Part shown: one piece after another, positions 17,025 through 25,774 of the stretch
Layout of the letters: each line of letters begins with the position of its first letter
Position numbering within the stretch: the first letter of the stretch is position 1
Assembly (NCBI GenBank): GCA_001281695.1
Contig: LJIE01000001.1
Location: 6,107 to 70,106, forward strand
Length of the DNA: 64,000 bases
Source: a bacterium 336/3
GTDB taxonomy: Bacteria; Bacteroidota; Bacteroidia; Cytophagales; Thermonemataceae
Direction of reading: 5' to 3'
The notes under the pieces: model-generated
What the model was told of the DNA's origin: nothing
What the model saw: only the letters and a program-made list of their open reading frames with translations
Database searches by the model: none
Position numbers and translations under genes: made by a program

Positions 17025-17927
17025 ATGAACTATCAATATATTGTACACCGAGGTTTAACGACCAAGCAAGTGATAGAACGTTATGAAACCCATAGTTTTC
17101 CAAGTTTTAGACAAAAAAGTAATGTTAGAAACCTACAAGAACCTTTTTTTGTAATAGAAGTTAAACTTAATGAAATAATTGTTGGATTATCTATTGTGGA
17201 GTTTATGACTGACCAAAAGGTTCTTAAAGTATTATCATTAAAAGTTCACGAAGATTATCAGAGAAAAGGTATTGCATCTCAAATGCTTAAAGTTGCAGAA
17301 CAAATAGCAAAGAATAATAGTGCATTTTATACCAATATAGTATTTCAAGATAACTGGAATAGCTTTAAAATAATGCCTAAGTTACTTGAAAAAACAGGTT
17401 GGGATAAACCTCAACACCGTTTGACATTAGCAAAACTTCATTATAATCAAGTGAAAGACTTACCTTGGTTTCAAATAAAAGATTATCCAGAAAATTTTAC
17501 CGTTACAGATTGGAGTAATTTTACTTCTAATGATAAAGAATATATTTTATCTAAACAAAACTCAGACAATTGGTATCCAGAAATATTATCTCCTTTTCAG
17601 TTAGAAAATATTTTAATTAAAGAAGGCAGTTTACTTCTCAAATATAAAAGTGAAATAATAGGTTGGATTACTATACATCTTGTTTCTTCCAAGAGTATTC
17701 AAATTACCTCTTTCTTTATTGATAAAGAACACAGAAACACAAAAGCAAGTATTTGCTTAATTAGAGATGCCATAGAACGAGTCTATAAAAATGAAATAGC
17801 AGAGCAAGCAATTTTTATGTTTGAAGCATCTAACAAAACAATGCTTACACTTTCAAAAAAAATTGCAGGAGATAATAATACAGGAGCTTTTACAAAAGTT
17901 TGGGTGAGTCAAAAATTAATACAATAA
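17025..17927 (+). CDS. GNAT-like acetyltransferase, two-domain
   Basis: A 300-residue soluble protein. The N-terminal half has a GNAT acetyl-CoA-binding motif, LKVHEDYQRKGIASQML (R/Q-x-x-G-x-A), on the usual beta4-alpha3 position, around residues 75-95. The C-terminal half (about residues 150-295) looks like a second, degenerate GNAT fold: strands SLLLKYKSEIIGWITIHL and SIQITSFFIDKEHRN are recognisable but the Q/RxxGxG/A loop is not. Substrate unknown. It is a single gene ending at a palindromic terminator shared with the convergent permease gene. Confidence 0.72.
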   Translation: MNYQYIVHRGLTTKQVIERYETHSFPSFRQKSNVRNLQEPFFVIEVKLNEIIVGLSIVEFMTDQKVLKVLSLKVHEDYQRKGIASQMLKVAEQIAKNNSAFYTNIVFQDNWNSFKIMPKLLEKTGWDKPQHRLTLAKLHYNQVKDLPWFQIKDYPENFTVTDWSNFTSNDKEYILSKQNSDNWYPEILSPFQLENILIKEGSLLLKYKSEIIGWITIHLVSSKSIQITSFFIDKEHRNTKASICLIRDAIERVYKNEIAEQAIFMFEASNKTMLTLSKKIAGDNNTGAFTKVWVSQKLIQ

Positions 17928-17957
17928 ATAAGAGTTTCTTTAAAGAAACTCTTATTT
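17926..17957. terminator. Bidirectional terminator, perfect 32-base palindrome
   Basis: AAATAAGAGTTTCTTT followed directly by its reverse complement. It overlaps the last bases of both converging genes, including the permease stop codon at 17952-17954, and a T run follows on each strand. Confidence 0.8.
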
Positions 17958-19196
17958 TGCTCTAATAGCTTGTACGGGGTCTAAACGAGATGCTGATAAT
18001 GCAGGTATAATTCCTGAAACCAAACCAGCCAATGCAGAAACTATAAAACCTGTAGAAACATTGTTAAGGCTCATTCTGAGTTCTAAAGAATCTTGAGGGA
18101 TAATGGTTATCAGAAATACCAAGAAAATGCCAATCCCTCCTCCTATCAAGCTCAAAAATACTGCTTCAAACAAAAATTGAAATAAGATAAAGTAGTTTTT
18201 AGCCCCTAAAGATTTTTGAATACCTATAATATTGGTTCGTTCTTTTACAGACACAAACATAATATTGGCTATCCCAAAAACCCCCACTAGAATAGCAAAA
18301 GAGCCAATAATTGCACCAGCAAAGCTAATTACACTAAAAATAGCTCCCACTTCTTTAGCTATCATTTCGGGACGATTGAGTGCAAAATTATCTTCTTGCA
18401 TGGGCTTCAATCCTCTTTTGGCTCGCATCAAACCTTTTATCTCCCCTTCTAAATTCATTAAATCTTTATCATCTTCAAAGCCTTTGAGGGAAATGGTAGG
18501 TTGGATTCCAAAAATACTGACTTTATAAAGTTTTTCAAACATTCCAAAAGGGACAATACATTGGATATCTCGGCGAGGAGCACCTAAAAAATTCTCCCCC
18601 TCTCGTTCCATGATTCCAATGACCACAAATCTTCGTTTTTTAATTGATATTTCTTTTCCTATTGGATTACTAAATGGAAAAAGTTTTTTGGCTACTTCAT
18701 CACCTATCAGTGTTACGTTTTTGCCTCCTTCCATTTCTTGAAGTGAAAAGTATCTTCCTTCTCTAATTTTAATTTCGGATACTTTGGAGTAGCCATAAGT
18801 AGCCCCTATGATGCTTATGCCTTCAATACTATTGGAAATATATTTGACTGTTGCGTTGCCTTTTACAGCATAAAAAGCCACTCCCGAAGCATGTTCAAGA
18901 TTTTGTTCTAAAAACTTCATTTCGTCTTGTGAAGCAATAGGACGGTTGATATAACGCCACCAGGGATAATCTGGTCCAAACATCCAAGGCCATTTCTGAA
19001 CATAAATTACTTTATCACCCAAAAAAGTCAAACTTTGCCTGATACTTCTTTCTAAAGAATCTACAATTGTAAAAATGGTTATAATAGCAAAAATCCCTAT
19101 TGTAACGCCCAGCAAAGAGAGTACAGTTCTAAGCAAATTTGCTCTTAAGGCCTGAATAGCGAACGAAAAACTTTCCCAGATTAATCTTAAAAACAT
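17952..19196 (-). CDS. MacB/FtsX-type ABC transporter permease
   Basis: A 414-residue inner membrane protein: one N-terminal membrane helix (LRTVLSLLGVTIGIFAIITIF), a periplasmic MacB-type domain of about 220 residues, then three C-terminal helices of the FtsX domain, ending with the family motif PALSASRLDPVQAIRAK. Proteins of this kind, with an ABC ATPase, drive mechanotransmission to periplasmic partners in export of lipoproteins, peptides or drugs. No ATPase or adaptor gene is adjacent, so its partners must be encoded elsewhere. Confidence 0.88.
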   Translation of the reverse strand: MFLRLIWESFSFAIQALRANLLRTVLSLLGVTIGIFAIITIFTIVDSLERSIRQSLTFLGDKVIYVQKWPWMFGPDYPWWRYINRPIASQDEMKFLEQNLEHASGVAFYAVKGNATVKYISNSIEGISIIGATYGYSKVSEIKIREGRYFSLQEMEGGKNVTLIGDEVAKKLFPFSNPIGKEISIKKRRFVVIGIMEREGENFLGAPRRDIQCIVPFGMFEKLYKVSIFGIQPTISLKGFEDDKDLMNLEGEIKGLMRAKRGLKPMQEDNFALNRPEMIAKEVGAIFSVISFAGAIIGSFAILVGVFGIANIMFVSVKERTNIIGIQKSLGAKNYFILFQFLFEAVFLSLIGGGIGIFLVFLITIIPQDSLELRMSLNNVSTGFIVSALAGLVSGIIPALSASRLDPVQAIRAK

Positions 19197-19268
19197 AATA
19201 TTAAAAAGTAATACTTTAACAACGAATATATTTTAAAGAAATTGATTAATAGACATAAATATTTTGTT

Positions 19269-19766
19269 CTAAACGAGTTCTTTTTGAAAATATCGTTGTA
19301 GCCATGTTTCAGAAGCGATTTGCAACCAATTAGTTTTCAATGTTTCCAAGGTAGTAATTGTATTGTTGAATACCCATGTATCTGTTGTAATTTGTCCACT
19401 CTTAACAGCTTCCGAAATTTTTGGAAGTTGTACAGTAAATATCTGATCATTAACTTTAAAAGCTATTAAAGAACGATCTAGAAGTTTTATTTGTAATTTA
19501 TTTTCAAGATTTTGGATAAAGTGTACTTGCTTGTCAATTGAACAACCTGAAGCTAAATTGATAGTTTCATCTACAGCTATGATAATGAATCTATTATATT
19601 CTATTTTTCCTGAAGCTTTAAGTGTTTGTTGGTGAGCTGTCCAGTTTTCTAAAAAACTTTTTAATTCATCAATAATTTGTTCTTGTTCTGATTTTGTAAA
19701 TTCTCTATCTGCCTGATAAATCCAGATACGAGAGTTTGAAGGCATATTTTCAAAAGATGTGTACAT
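19269..19766 (-). CDS. Conserved Bacteroidota protein of unknown function
   Basis: A 165-residue soluble protein that I recognise as a Bacteroidota-wide family, with motifs RIWIYQADREFT, ENWTAHQQTLKAS, YNRFIIIAVDE and ASGCSIDKQVHFI. Database entries often call it an ABC transporter ATPase, but no Walker A, Walker B or signature motif is present here, so that name is not supported. The invariant cysteine in SGCSIDKS-like motifs and the buried aspartate suggest an enzyme-like or ligand-binding site. It is 72 bases upstream of the permease gene on the same strand, which may be the source of the label. Confidence 0.75.
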   Translation of the reverse strand: MYTSFENMPSNSRIWIYQADREFTKSEQEQIIDELKSFLENWTAHQQTLKASGKIEYNRFIIIAVDETINLASGCSIDKQVHFIQNLENKLQIKLLDRSLIAFKVNDQIFTVQLPKISEAVKSGQITTDTWVFNNTITTLETLKTNWLQIASETWLQRYFQKELV

Positions 19767-19899
19767 AATTTATAAAATTTATAATCTGTCTTAAATAAAA
19801 ACACCAAAAAAACACATAAAGTTTGGGCTTTTAGTGGTAGAATTTGTAATTTTAGAGAAATTTTTTGATTTAAAATCCTTTAAACAGATAAACTTTAAT

Positions 19900-21480
19900 A
19901 TGGATTTTCCTGTCCTGAGTTTGCTTATATTCACGCCTCTTCTTTTTGCATTGTTGGTATTAATTTTACCCAAACAATATCAAAATTATTATAAATGGAT
20001 AAATTTTACTTCTTCAAGTATTCTTTTGTTGGTTAGTTTTTGGGTTTACACAAAATACCCTTCTCATTTAGCGGGAATTCAAGATATTAAGGGCTTCTTT
20101 CTTGTTGAGAAAGCCTCTTGGATAAGTTTAAACTTAGGTTCTTTAGGTAAAATACAAATAGATTATTTTTTGGGAGTAGATAGCCTAAACATATCTATTA
20201 TTTTACTTGCTAGCCTTGTTCTTTGGATAGGCTCTTTGGCTTCATGGAATATCGAAACCAAGCAAAAAGGCTATTTTGCATTATATTTGATACTTTCAGC
20301 TTCTGTTATAGGATCTTTTTGTGCTTTAGATTTCTTTTTGTTCTATCTATTTTTTGAGTTTATGCTTCTGCCTATGTATTTTCTGATAGGTATTTGGGGT
20401 GGTGAAAGAAGAGAATACGCATCCATTAAGTTTTTTCTTTATACACTTACAGGTTCTATTCTTATTTTGATAGCCATGATAACGTTGTATATGTCTGTAA
20501 AAAGTCCTGAGAGTGGCTATTATACATTCAATTTATTGGAGATGACTCAAAGCAAGAACTTTGTAGGCAATAGTCTTTTAAGTATCGAAAATCAAAATTT
20601 AATTGCAGGCTTTTCACCTCGTTTCTGGATTTTTTGGTTATTAGTTGTTGGCTTCTTGATAAAAATTCCTGCTGTGCCTTTTCATACATGGTTACCTGAT
20701 GCCCACGTAGAAGCTCCTACGGCAGTTTCTGTGGTTTTGGCTGGGATTTTATTAAAAATTGGAGGTTATGGAATTTTGAGAATAGCTTATCCTATTTTTC
20801 CTGAAATAGCTGTTCAATACAGTTATTGGATTGCATTTTTGGGAGTATTTTCTATTATCTATGGAGCATTGAATGCTTTAGCTCAACAGGATCTCAAGAA
20901 GATGGTGGCTTATTCGTCTATCTCTCATATGGGCTTTGTGCTGTTGGGTATAGGTTCTTTGAATGCAGAGGGCATCAATGGGGCTATTTTTCAGATGTTT
21001 AGTCATGGAGTTCTATCTGCTATGCTTTTTGTTATTGTAGGTATTTTATATGATAGAACTCATAGTAGAAAAATCGAAGATTTTAAAGGACTTTTAAGTG
21101 CTGTTCCTATTTATGGAAGTTTTGTAAGTATTGCCTTCTTTGCCTCTTTAGGTTTGCCTTTATTTTCAGGTTTTATAGGCGAATTATTTAGTGTTATGGG
21201 TGGTTTTCAGTCTGTTGTATTACCTATTTGGATGCCTATATTGGCTACATTAGGTATTATTTTGGGTGCAGGTTATTTTCTCTGGACACTCCAAAAAATG
21301 TTTTTGGGAAAACTTTGGCTCAAAAATACAGATTGGCAACTCCAAGACGTTAATAAAAGAGAGTTGTTGATGTTAAGTGTGATGGCTTGTATTAGTTTCA
21401 TCATTGGTATTTTGCCACAACAAATTTTTCAAAATACCCAACAAGGGGTAATTACACTATTGCAATTATTAAAAATATGA
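19900..21480 (+). CDS. nuoM: NADH-quinone oxidoreductase subunit M
   Basis: A proton-pumping antiporter-like subunit of respiratory complex I, about 14 membrane helices in 526 residues. Key residues are present: the helix-5 glutamate in FFEFMLLPMYFLIG, the helix-7 lysine in GFLIKIPAVPFHTWLPDAHVEAPTAVSV, and the LKIGGYG and SHMGFVLLG motifs of NuoM. The ATG at 19900 (MDFPVLSLL) begins the first helix; a GTG at 19834 would add a non-family extension. It is unusual that no other nuo gene is adjacent. Its stop overlaps the next gene by ATGA. Confidence 0.93.
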   Translation: MDFPVLSLLIFTPLLFALLVLILPKQYQNYYKWINFTSSSILLLVSFWVYTKYPSHLAGIQDIKGFFLVEKASWISLNLGSLGKIQIDYFLGVDSLNISIILLASLVLWIGSLASWNIETKQKGYFALYLILSASVIGSFCALDFFLFYLFFEFMLLPMYFLIGIWGGERREYASIKFFLYTLTGSILILIAMITLYMSVKSPESGYYTFNLLEMTQSKNFVGNSLLSIENQNLIAGFSPRFWIFWLLVVGFLIKIPAVPFHTWLPDAHVEAPTAVSVVLAGILLKIGGYGILRIAYPIFPEIAVQYSYWIAFLGVFSIIYGALNALAQQDLKKMVAYSSISHMGFVLLGIGSLNAEGINGAIFQMFSHGVLSAMLFVIVGILYDRTHSRKIEDFKGLLSAVPIYGSFVSIAFFASLGLPLFSGFIGELFSVMGGFQSVVLPIWMPILATLGIILGAGYFLWTLQKMFLGKLWLKNTDWQLQDVNKRELLMLSVMACISFIIGILPQQIFQNTQQGVITLLQLLKI

Positions 21481-21812
21481 TTTTTGATGTACAAGAAGAT
21501 AATGTTCTCCATGCCAAAACACTACAAATAGAAGGTTTTTTCTCTCATGAAGACTTCTGTAAATTGCTTGAAGAGCATCTACATACCTACAGAACATGGC
21601 TTATTAAGATAGAAAAAGCTAAATTTATTAGCTTTTTAGACTTAGAATGGCTTTGTAAATACGAACATTATGAACAAAAGATCGCAGTTGTTTTATCAAA
21701 AGATTTTTTTAACAAGGACAGTATTAATAGTCTGAATACAGAAATTATAGCAAAAAATTCTATTCGATTTTTCAATCATATACTCGAAGCCAGAGCTTGG
21801 CTTTTCTCATAA
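21477..21812 (+). CDS. Small STAS/SpoIIAA-like protein, tentative
   Basis: A 111-residue soluble protein whose ATG overlaps the nuoM stop (ATGA). The pattern of alternating strands and helices (KTLQIEGFFSHEDFCKLLEE, TWLIKIEKAKFISFLDLEWL, KIAVVLSKDFF, IRFFNHILEARAWLF) resembles SpoIIAA/STAS-like folds, which end in an A-x-x-WL helix. The likeness is weak and I claim no function. Translational coupling to nuoM and the next gene 15 bases downstream place it in a three-gene unit. Confidence 0.6.
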   Translation: MIFDVQEDNVLHAKTLQIEGFFSHEDFCKLLEEHLHTYRTWLIKIEKAKFISFLDLEWLCKYEHYEQKIAVVLSKDFFNKDSINSLNTEIIAKNSIRFFNHILEARAWLFS

Positions 21813-21826
21813 AATATCATAAAACT

Positions 21827-23236
21827 ATGAAAGCTTCTCAGCTTTTCACGCAAAACATTAATTTTCAGCTTACTACCGAACAGCAAGAATTTGCCACAAA
21901 ACTGGATAATTTTTTTCAGGATTCAGAAAAGCGTTCAACCATTATTTTAAGAGGTTATGCAGGTACGGGGAAAACCTTGATGGTGAGTAGCTTGGTTAGA
22001 ATTGCCTCCAAAATGGGTTATAAAATTTCGTTACTTGCACCCACAGGAAGAGCAGCAAAAGTATTAGGCGGTTATGCCCACAAAAGAGCTTCTACAATTC
22101 ACAGAAAGATTTACCAACAAACAGATACCAAACAAGGCAATTTCGTATTCAAAAGAGTTAAAAACTCTTCTGAAAAAACCATTTATATTGTAGATGAGGC
22201 TTCTATGATTTCAGATACAGCCGTTTTTGGTTCAAAAAGTTTGTTGAATGATTTGATTTCGTATGTTTTTGAGAATATGGGCTCTCAAAATAAGCTGTTA
22301 TTGGTCGGCGATGTAGCACAATTGCCTCCTGTAGGAGAAAACTTGAGTGTAGCTTTGGATAAAGATTATATGACAAGCAAATATGATTTGGATATTATTT
22401 TTCAAGAGTTTACCCAAGTCATGCGACAAGAACAAAACTCAGGGATACTTTATAATGCCACTCTTATCAGAAATAGTCTGAAAAATGAGGATATAAAATT
22501 ACAACTGAGAACTAAAGGCTACAAAGATTTTTATAAAATGACCAGCGAACGCCTTGAGGACGGACTCAGGTACGCTTATGATAAGTTTGGAATTGAAGAT
22601 ACCATTGTAATTTGTCGTTCTAATAAAAATGCAAATAATTTTAACCAATACATCCGAAGGGCTATCCGATTTGCCGAATCAGAAATAGAAGCAGGTGATT
22701 ATCTGATGATTGTAAAAAACAATTATTTTGTACTCTCAGATAACGGTCAAGAAGGTTTCTTAGCCAATGGAGATTTTGTTCAGATTCAGAAAATCAGAAA
22801 TGAAGAAGAAGAATATGGTTTTCGTTTTGCAACAATGGAACTCCGTTTGGTCGATTATCCTGATGCCCCTCCTTTTGAAGCAAAGGTTATCTTAAATTCT
22901 CTTTACACTGAACACCCCTCTCTACCCACAAAAGACTATGAGAGTCTTTATAAACAAGTTCTAGAGAGTTATGCTGATATTACTCAACAACGTAAAAGGC
23001 AAGAAGCTCTCAAAAACGACCCTTATCTCAATGCTTTACAAGTAAAATTTGCTTACGCCATTACTTGCCACAAATCGCAAGGAGGGCAATGGCAAGCAGT
23101 TTTTGTAGAACAAGGATTTTTAACTGAAGAAATGCTCAATATAGACTTTTTGAGATGGCTTTATACAGGACTAACAAGAGCAGAAAAAGAATTGTTTTTG
23201 GTAAATTTTAGAGATGAGTTCTTTGAGAGTAATTAA
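21827..23236 (+). CDS. RecD-like ATP-dependent DNA helicase (UvrD/PIF1-type AAA)
   Basis: A 469-residue superfamily 1 helicase with motif I RGYAGTGKTLMVSSL, motif Ia LLAPTGRAAKVL, motif II YIVDEASMI, motif III LLLVGDVAQLPPVG, and the C-terminal motif ITCHKSQGGQWQ with WLYTGLTRAEKELFLV. This is the RecD/RecD2 family order, and the length fits the short Bacteroidota form that lacks the RecD N-terminal domain. RecB and RecC are not adjacent, so it is likely to act alone in DNA repair. The ATG at 21827 is chosen over one at 21797 within the previous gene. Confidence 0.88.
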   Translation: MKASQLFTQNINFQLTTEQQEFATKLDNFFQDSEKRSTIILRGYAGTGKTLMVSSLVRIASKMGYKISLLAPTGRAAKVLGGYAHKRASTIHRKIYQQTDTKQGNFVFKRVKNSSEKTIYIVDEASMISDTAVFGSKSLLNDLISYVFENMGSQNKLLLVGDVAQLPPVGENLSVALDKDYMTSKYDLDIIFQEFTQVMRQEQNSGILYNATLIRNSLKNEDIKLQLRTKGYKDFYKMTSERLEDGLRYAYDKFGIEDTIVICRSNKNANNFNQYIRRAIRFAESEIEAGDYLMIVKNNYFVLSDNGQEGFLANGDFVQIQKIRNEEEEYGFRFATMELRLVDYPDAPPFEAKVILNSLYTEHPSLPTKDYESLYKQVLESYADITQQRKRQEALKNDPYLNALQVKFAYAITCHKSQGGQWQAVFVEQGFLTEEMLNIDFLRWLYTGLTRAEKELFLVNFRDEFFESN

Positions 23237-23260
23237 AAAGGGAGATGAAAATCTCCCTTT
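23237..23260. terminator. Bidirectional terminator with GAAA tetraloop
   Basis: AAAGGGAGAT and ATCTCCCTTT form a perfect 10-base stem with loop GAAA, between the RecD-like gene and the convergent universal stress protein gene. Confidence 0.85.
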
Positions 23261-23265
23261 AATTT

Positions 23266-24111
23266 TTATGCTTTAATCGCTAACAATGGAATATTGGTTG
23301 TATAAACGACTTCTTCTGTTCTACTTCCATCAAAAATCTTGTCCCAGAAACTGCGTTTGTGTGTAAACATCACTATCATATCTGGTTTATAGACACGAGC
23401 AAATTCCTTCAAACCTCCATGAATATCATTTTCAGAGTTGGTATGTTGGAAATGCAATTCTAAACGGTTATAACTTAATTTTTCTTTTAAATCTTCTATA
23501 AACTTTTGATTATTGAAAGTATCTAACTTTACCATTTCAGGGTAATTTGGATACACATGCACCAATTGTAGGTTTGCATCAAAAATACGAGCAAGCTCCA
23601 TTACTTTTTCAATTTTCTTTTCGGCGTTTACCAAGTCTGTAGCCAAAGCTATATACTCGATAGCTGTGCTTTGGTAGCCACTTGGAACAGCCATAACAGG
23701 TATTTCAGAATTTTGAATAGTATTAGAGGCATTACTCCCAAAAAACACCTTTTTCATACCACTTGAGCCTCTCGTACCCATGATAATTAAATCAGCTTTT
23801 TGTTGTTTAGCTACTTCACAAAGGCTTTCTGAAACTAATGGGCTTGTTCGTACCACATATAGAATTTCTCTTTTAGGCAAAGCTGTTACACCAAGTTTTT
23901 CAGTATATTCTTTTAACTCTTTTTCCTTGCTAACGACAAAAGCGTCTATCGCATCAGAATGTTGTTTACCTGTTAGTGTAACAGATATTTCTGGTTGTGA
24001 AACATTGACAAATACAAAACGGCATGCTGTTTCCTGATTGATTCTTAGAGCCAAATTGACTGCTACAGAAGCATTTTCGGAAAAATCGGTAGGAATGATG
24101 ATGGTTTTCAT
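23266..24111 (-). CDS. Two-domain universal stress protein
   Basis: A 281-residue tandem UspA protein. The first domain (residues 1-140) starts MKTIIIPTDFSENASVAVN and has the ATP-binding loop MGTRGSSGMKKVFFGSNAS (G-2x-G-9x-G-S). The second domain (about residues 150-281) has lost that loop (MFTHKRSFWDKIFDGS), so only one site should bind nucleotide. Such proteins accumulate in stress or growth arrest; the molecular target is unknown. It is a single gene. Confidence 0.9.
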   Translation of the reverse strand: MKTIIIPTDFSENASVAVNLALRINQETACRFVFVNVSQPEISVTLTGKQHSDAIDAFVVSKEKELKEYTEKLGVTALPKREILYVVRTSPLVSESLCEVAKQQKADLIIMGTRGSSGMKKVFFGSNASNTIQNSEIPVMAVPSGYQSTAIEYIALATDLVNAEKKIEKVMELARIFDANLQLVHVYPNYPEMVKLDTFNNQKFIEDLKEKLSYNRLELHFQHTNSENDIHGGLKEFARVYKPDMIVMFTHKRSFWDKIFDGSRTEEVVYTTNIPLLAIKA

Positions 24112-24200
24112 TAAAGAAATAATTTGAGTTCCTTTGGTTAAAATTACATAAATATATGCCTTATCTACAAGACTTTAATCACTTTTTTTCATGAATTTAA

Positions 24201-24602
24201 TTATTTGGGCAATCTAAATACTACTGAAAAGGTCATTCGAACCTTTATAGGTGTGTTTTTTTCTTTTCCTACAAACCATACTGGGCTTTCTTCAAATACT
24301 CTTATGACCTCTTCATCTAACCCATACCCTAAACCTTTTACAATTTTTATATTTTCTAACTTTCCTGCTTTATTTACAATAAATTGTACAAATACATATC
24401 CTTCTATTTTTTTATCAATAGCTGTTTGTGTGTAATAAATATTTTCGTCTAAATATTTATAAAATTTAGGATAACCACCTACTGGTTCGGGCATTTGTTC
24501 TGCAACTGTATAAACAGAGTCTATATTAATAGAGTTTTGAGCTTTGAGTACACCCTGAAAGCCTACAAAAAATAATAGCCATATCAGCCATTGTTTTATC
24601 AT
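24201..24602 (-). CDS. Secreted TonB C-terminal domain protein
   Basis: A 133-residue protein starting MIKQWLIWLLFFVGFQGVL, a signal peptide ending KAQ. The mature part is almost only a TonB C-terminal domain: the strand IEGYVFVQFIVNKAGKLENIKI, the VKGLGYGLDEEVIRV helix and the final strand VRMTFSVVFRLPK. It lacks the membrane anchor and proline linker of real TonB, so it is a periplasmic TonB-C-like protein, not an energy transducer. Its ATG overlaps the GT9 stop. The 35 residues before this ATG in the same open frame are read-through of GT9 DNA. Confidence 0.8.
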   Translation of the reverse strand: MIKQWLIWLLFFVGFQGVLKAQNSINIDSVYTVAEQMPEPVGGYPKFYKYLDENIYYTQTAIDKKIEGYVFVQFIVNKAGKLENIKIVKGLGYGLDEEVIRVFEESPVWFVGKEKNTPIKVRMTFSVVFRLPK

Positions 24603-25600
24603 ATATTCATCAAAACTGCCAGTTTTTGTGTATCTATACTTTCTGCACAAGCAAAATGCCCTTTGGGGCAGGCTTTGTATCCATGCAAACCACAAGGACG
24701 ACATGGCAAATTTTGAGCCGTTTCTATTACATAAGATTTTTCTGACACAGGGTAAAATCCAAAATCAGTAACTGTTGAACAATATACAGCACAAACTGGA
24801 GCATTAAGAGCTGAAGCCAAATGCAATGGTGCTGAGTCATTTACATAATTCATTGTAGCTTTTTGCATCAATGCTGCCGATGCCAAAAGGTTTAGTTTAC
24901 CTGCCAGATTATGTAAAAACGGGTGTTTTGCTTTCTCTTTGATTTCTTCACACAATTCAAAGTCTGATTTTGCTCCCAATAAATAAATATTAGTTTCTAT
25001 CGGCAATAATTTAATGAATTCTATCCATTTATGTATAGGAAATTGTTTGGTAAACCAAACTGAAGCAGGAGCTATACAAATATATTTACTGTCTTGGTAA
25101 GGTTTTATTGTCTCAAAGTCGCTTATAGAGGGATAAAGTTTTGGTTTTGCACTTTTTTCATCTGTAATATGAGCTATTAAACTCTGATTTCTATCTATTT
25201 CATGTGTTCCTTTTTCGATTTTATGTTTTACCTTATGAGTAGCCCCCCAAGAAAACGGGTTTTTATCGAAACACATCTTTTCTTTTGCACCAGAAAAAGC
25301 CATAAATATCCCTGAAGAAGCATATCTTTGCAAGTTTACTACCAAATCGTATTTTTCAAATCTAATTTGCTTTAGAGTTTTCCAAAAGTTTTTATATTTA
25401 TTTTGGCTCTTATCCCACACCAATACCTTTTTTAAGAATGGGTGATTTTGAAGTAACATTTCGTTACCTTTTCGTAATAAAAAAGTATATTCTGCTTCTG
25501 GATAATATGCATAAAGCTTCTCCAATACGGCTGTAGCTAAAATTACATCCCCAATAAAAGCAGTTTGTATAATGAGTACCTTTTGGTAAGTTTTTTTCAT
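24599..25600 (-). CDS. Family 9 glycosyltransferase (heptosyltransferase-like)
   Basis: A 333-residue GT-B enzyme of the WaaC/WaaF/ADP-heptose family. Visible motifs are the N-terminal KVLIIQTAFIGDVILATAVL and, in the C-terminal half, APASVWFTKQFPIHKWIEFI, a nucleotide-sugar-binding loop around YVNDSAPLHLASALNAPVCAVY. It adds heptose or a related sugar to lipopolysaccharide. The DxE/DP-type motif set is complete. The start is set at 25600 (MKKTYQ), because a -7 box lies at 25651-25658 and the longer frame from 25663 would start inside the promoter. The TonB-C gene is coupled downstream. Confidence 0.87.
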   Translation of the reverse strand: MKKTYQKVLIIQTAFIGDVILATAVLEKLYAYYPEAEYTFLLRKGNEMLLQNHPFLKKVLVWDKSQNKYKNFWKTLKQIRFEKYDLVVNLQRYASSGIFMAFSGAKEKMCFDKNPFSWGATHKVKHKIEKGTHEIDRNQSLIAHITDEKSAKPKLYPSISDFETIKPYQDSKYICIAPASVWFTKQFPIHKWIEFIKLLPIETNIYLLGAKSDFELCEEIKEKAKHPFLHNLAGKLNLLASAALMQKATMNYVNDSAPLHLASALNAPVCAVYCSTVTDFGFYPVSEKSYVIETAQNLPCRPCGLHGYKACPKGHFACAESIDTQKLAVLMNI

Positions 25601-25603
25601 TAA

Positions 25604-25708
25604 TTTTTTATTTTTGCATAAAAAAAATATACTTTTTGATAAACTTACGTCAAAAATAGCCATTTTTCAAGGAAAAATTTATACGATTTTTCATTTTTGC
25701 ATGAAAAA
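25604..25708. repeat. Two AT-rich hairpins with an identical TTTTGC loop
   Basis: Inverted repeats TTTTTTAT-TTTTGC-ATAAAAAA (25604-25625) and TTTTTCAT-TTTTGC-ATGAAAAA (25687-25708) lie in the divergent gap. The loops are the same and the stems differ by one pair, T-A in one and C-G in the other. Repeated AT runs make chance a serious alternative. The first hairpin also contains a plus-strand TATTTTTG. Confidence 0.4.
25651..25658 (-). promoter_or_regulatory. -7 box of the GT9 gene
   Basis: The minus strand reads TATTTTTG (TAnnTTTG), 50 bases before the ATG at 25600. This supports the shorter start. Confidence 0.48.
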
Positions 25709-25742
25709 AAATAAAAAAAGTTATTTTTTCCGAATATTTTTT

Positions 25743-25750
25743 TAAATTTG
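25743..25750 (+). promoter_or_regulatory. -7 box of the 25775 gene
   Basis: TAAATTTG (TAnnTTTG), 24 bases before the ATG at 25775. The TTG inside it is not the start codon. Confidence 0.52.
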
Positions 25751-25774
25751 AATTCTACAAATAAAGCACACCAT

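Noticed and set aside
24603-24704. N-terminal extension of the TonB-C protein to 24704
   Set aside because: Those bases belong to the end of the GT9 gene; the signal peptide begins at 24602.
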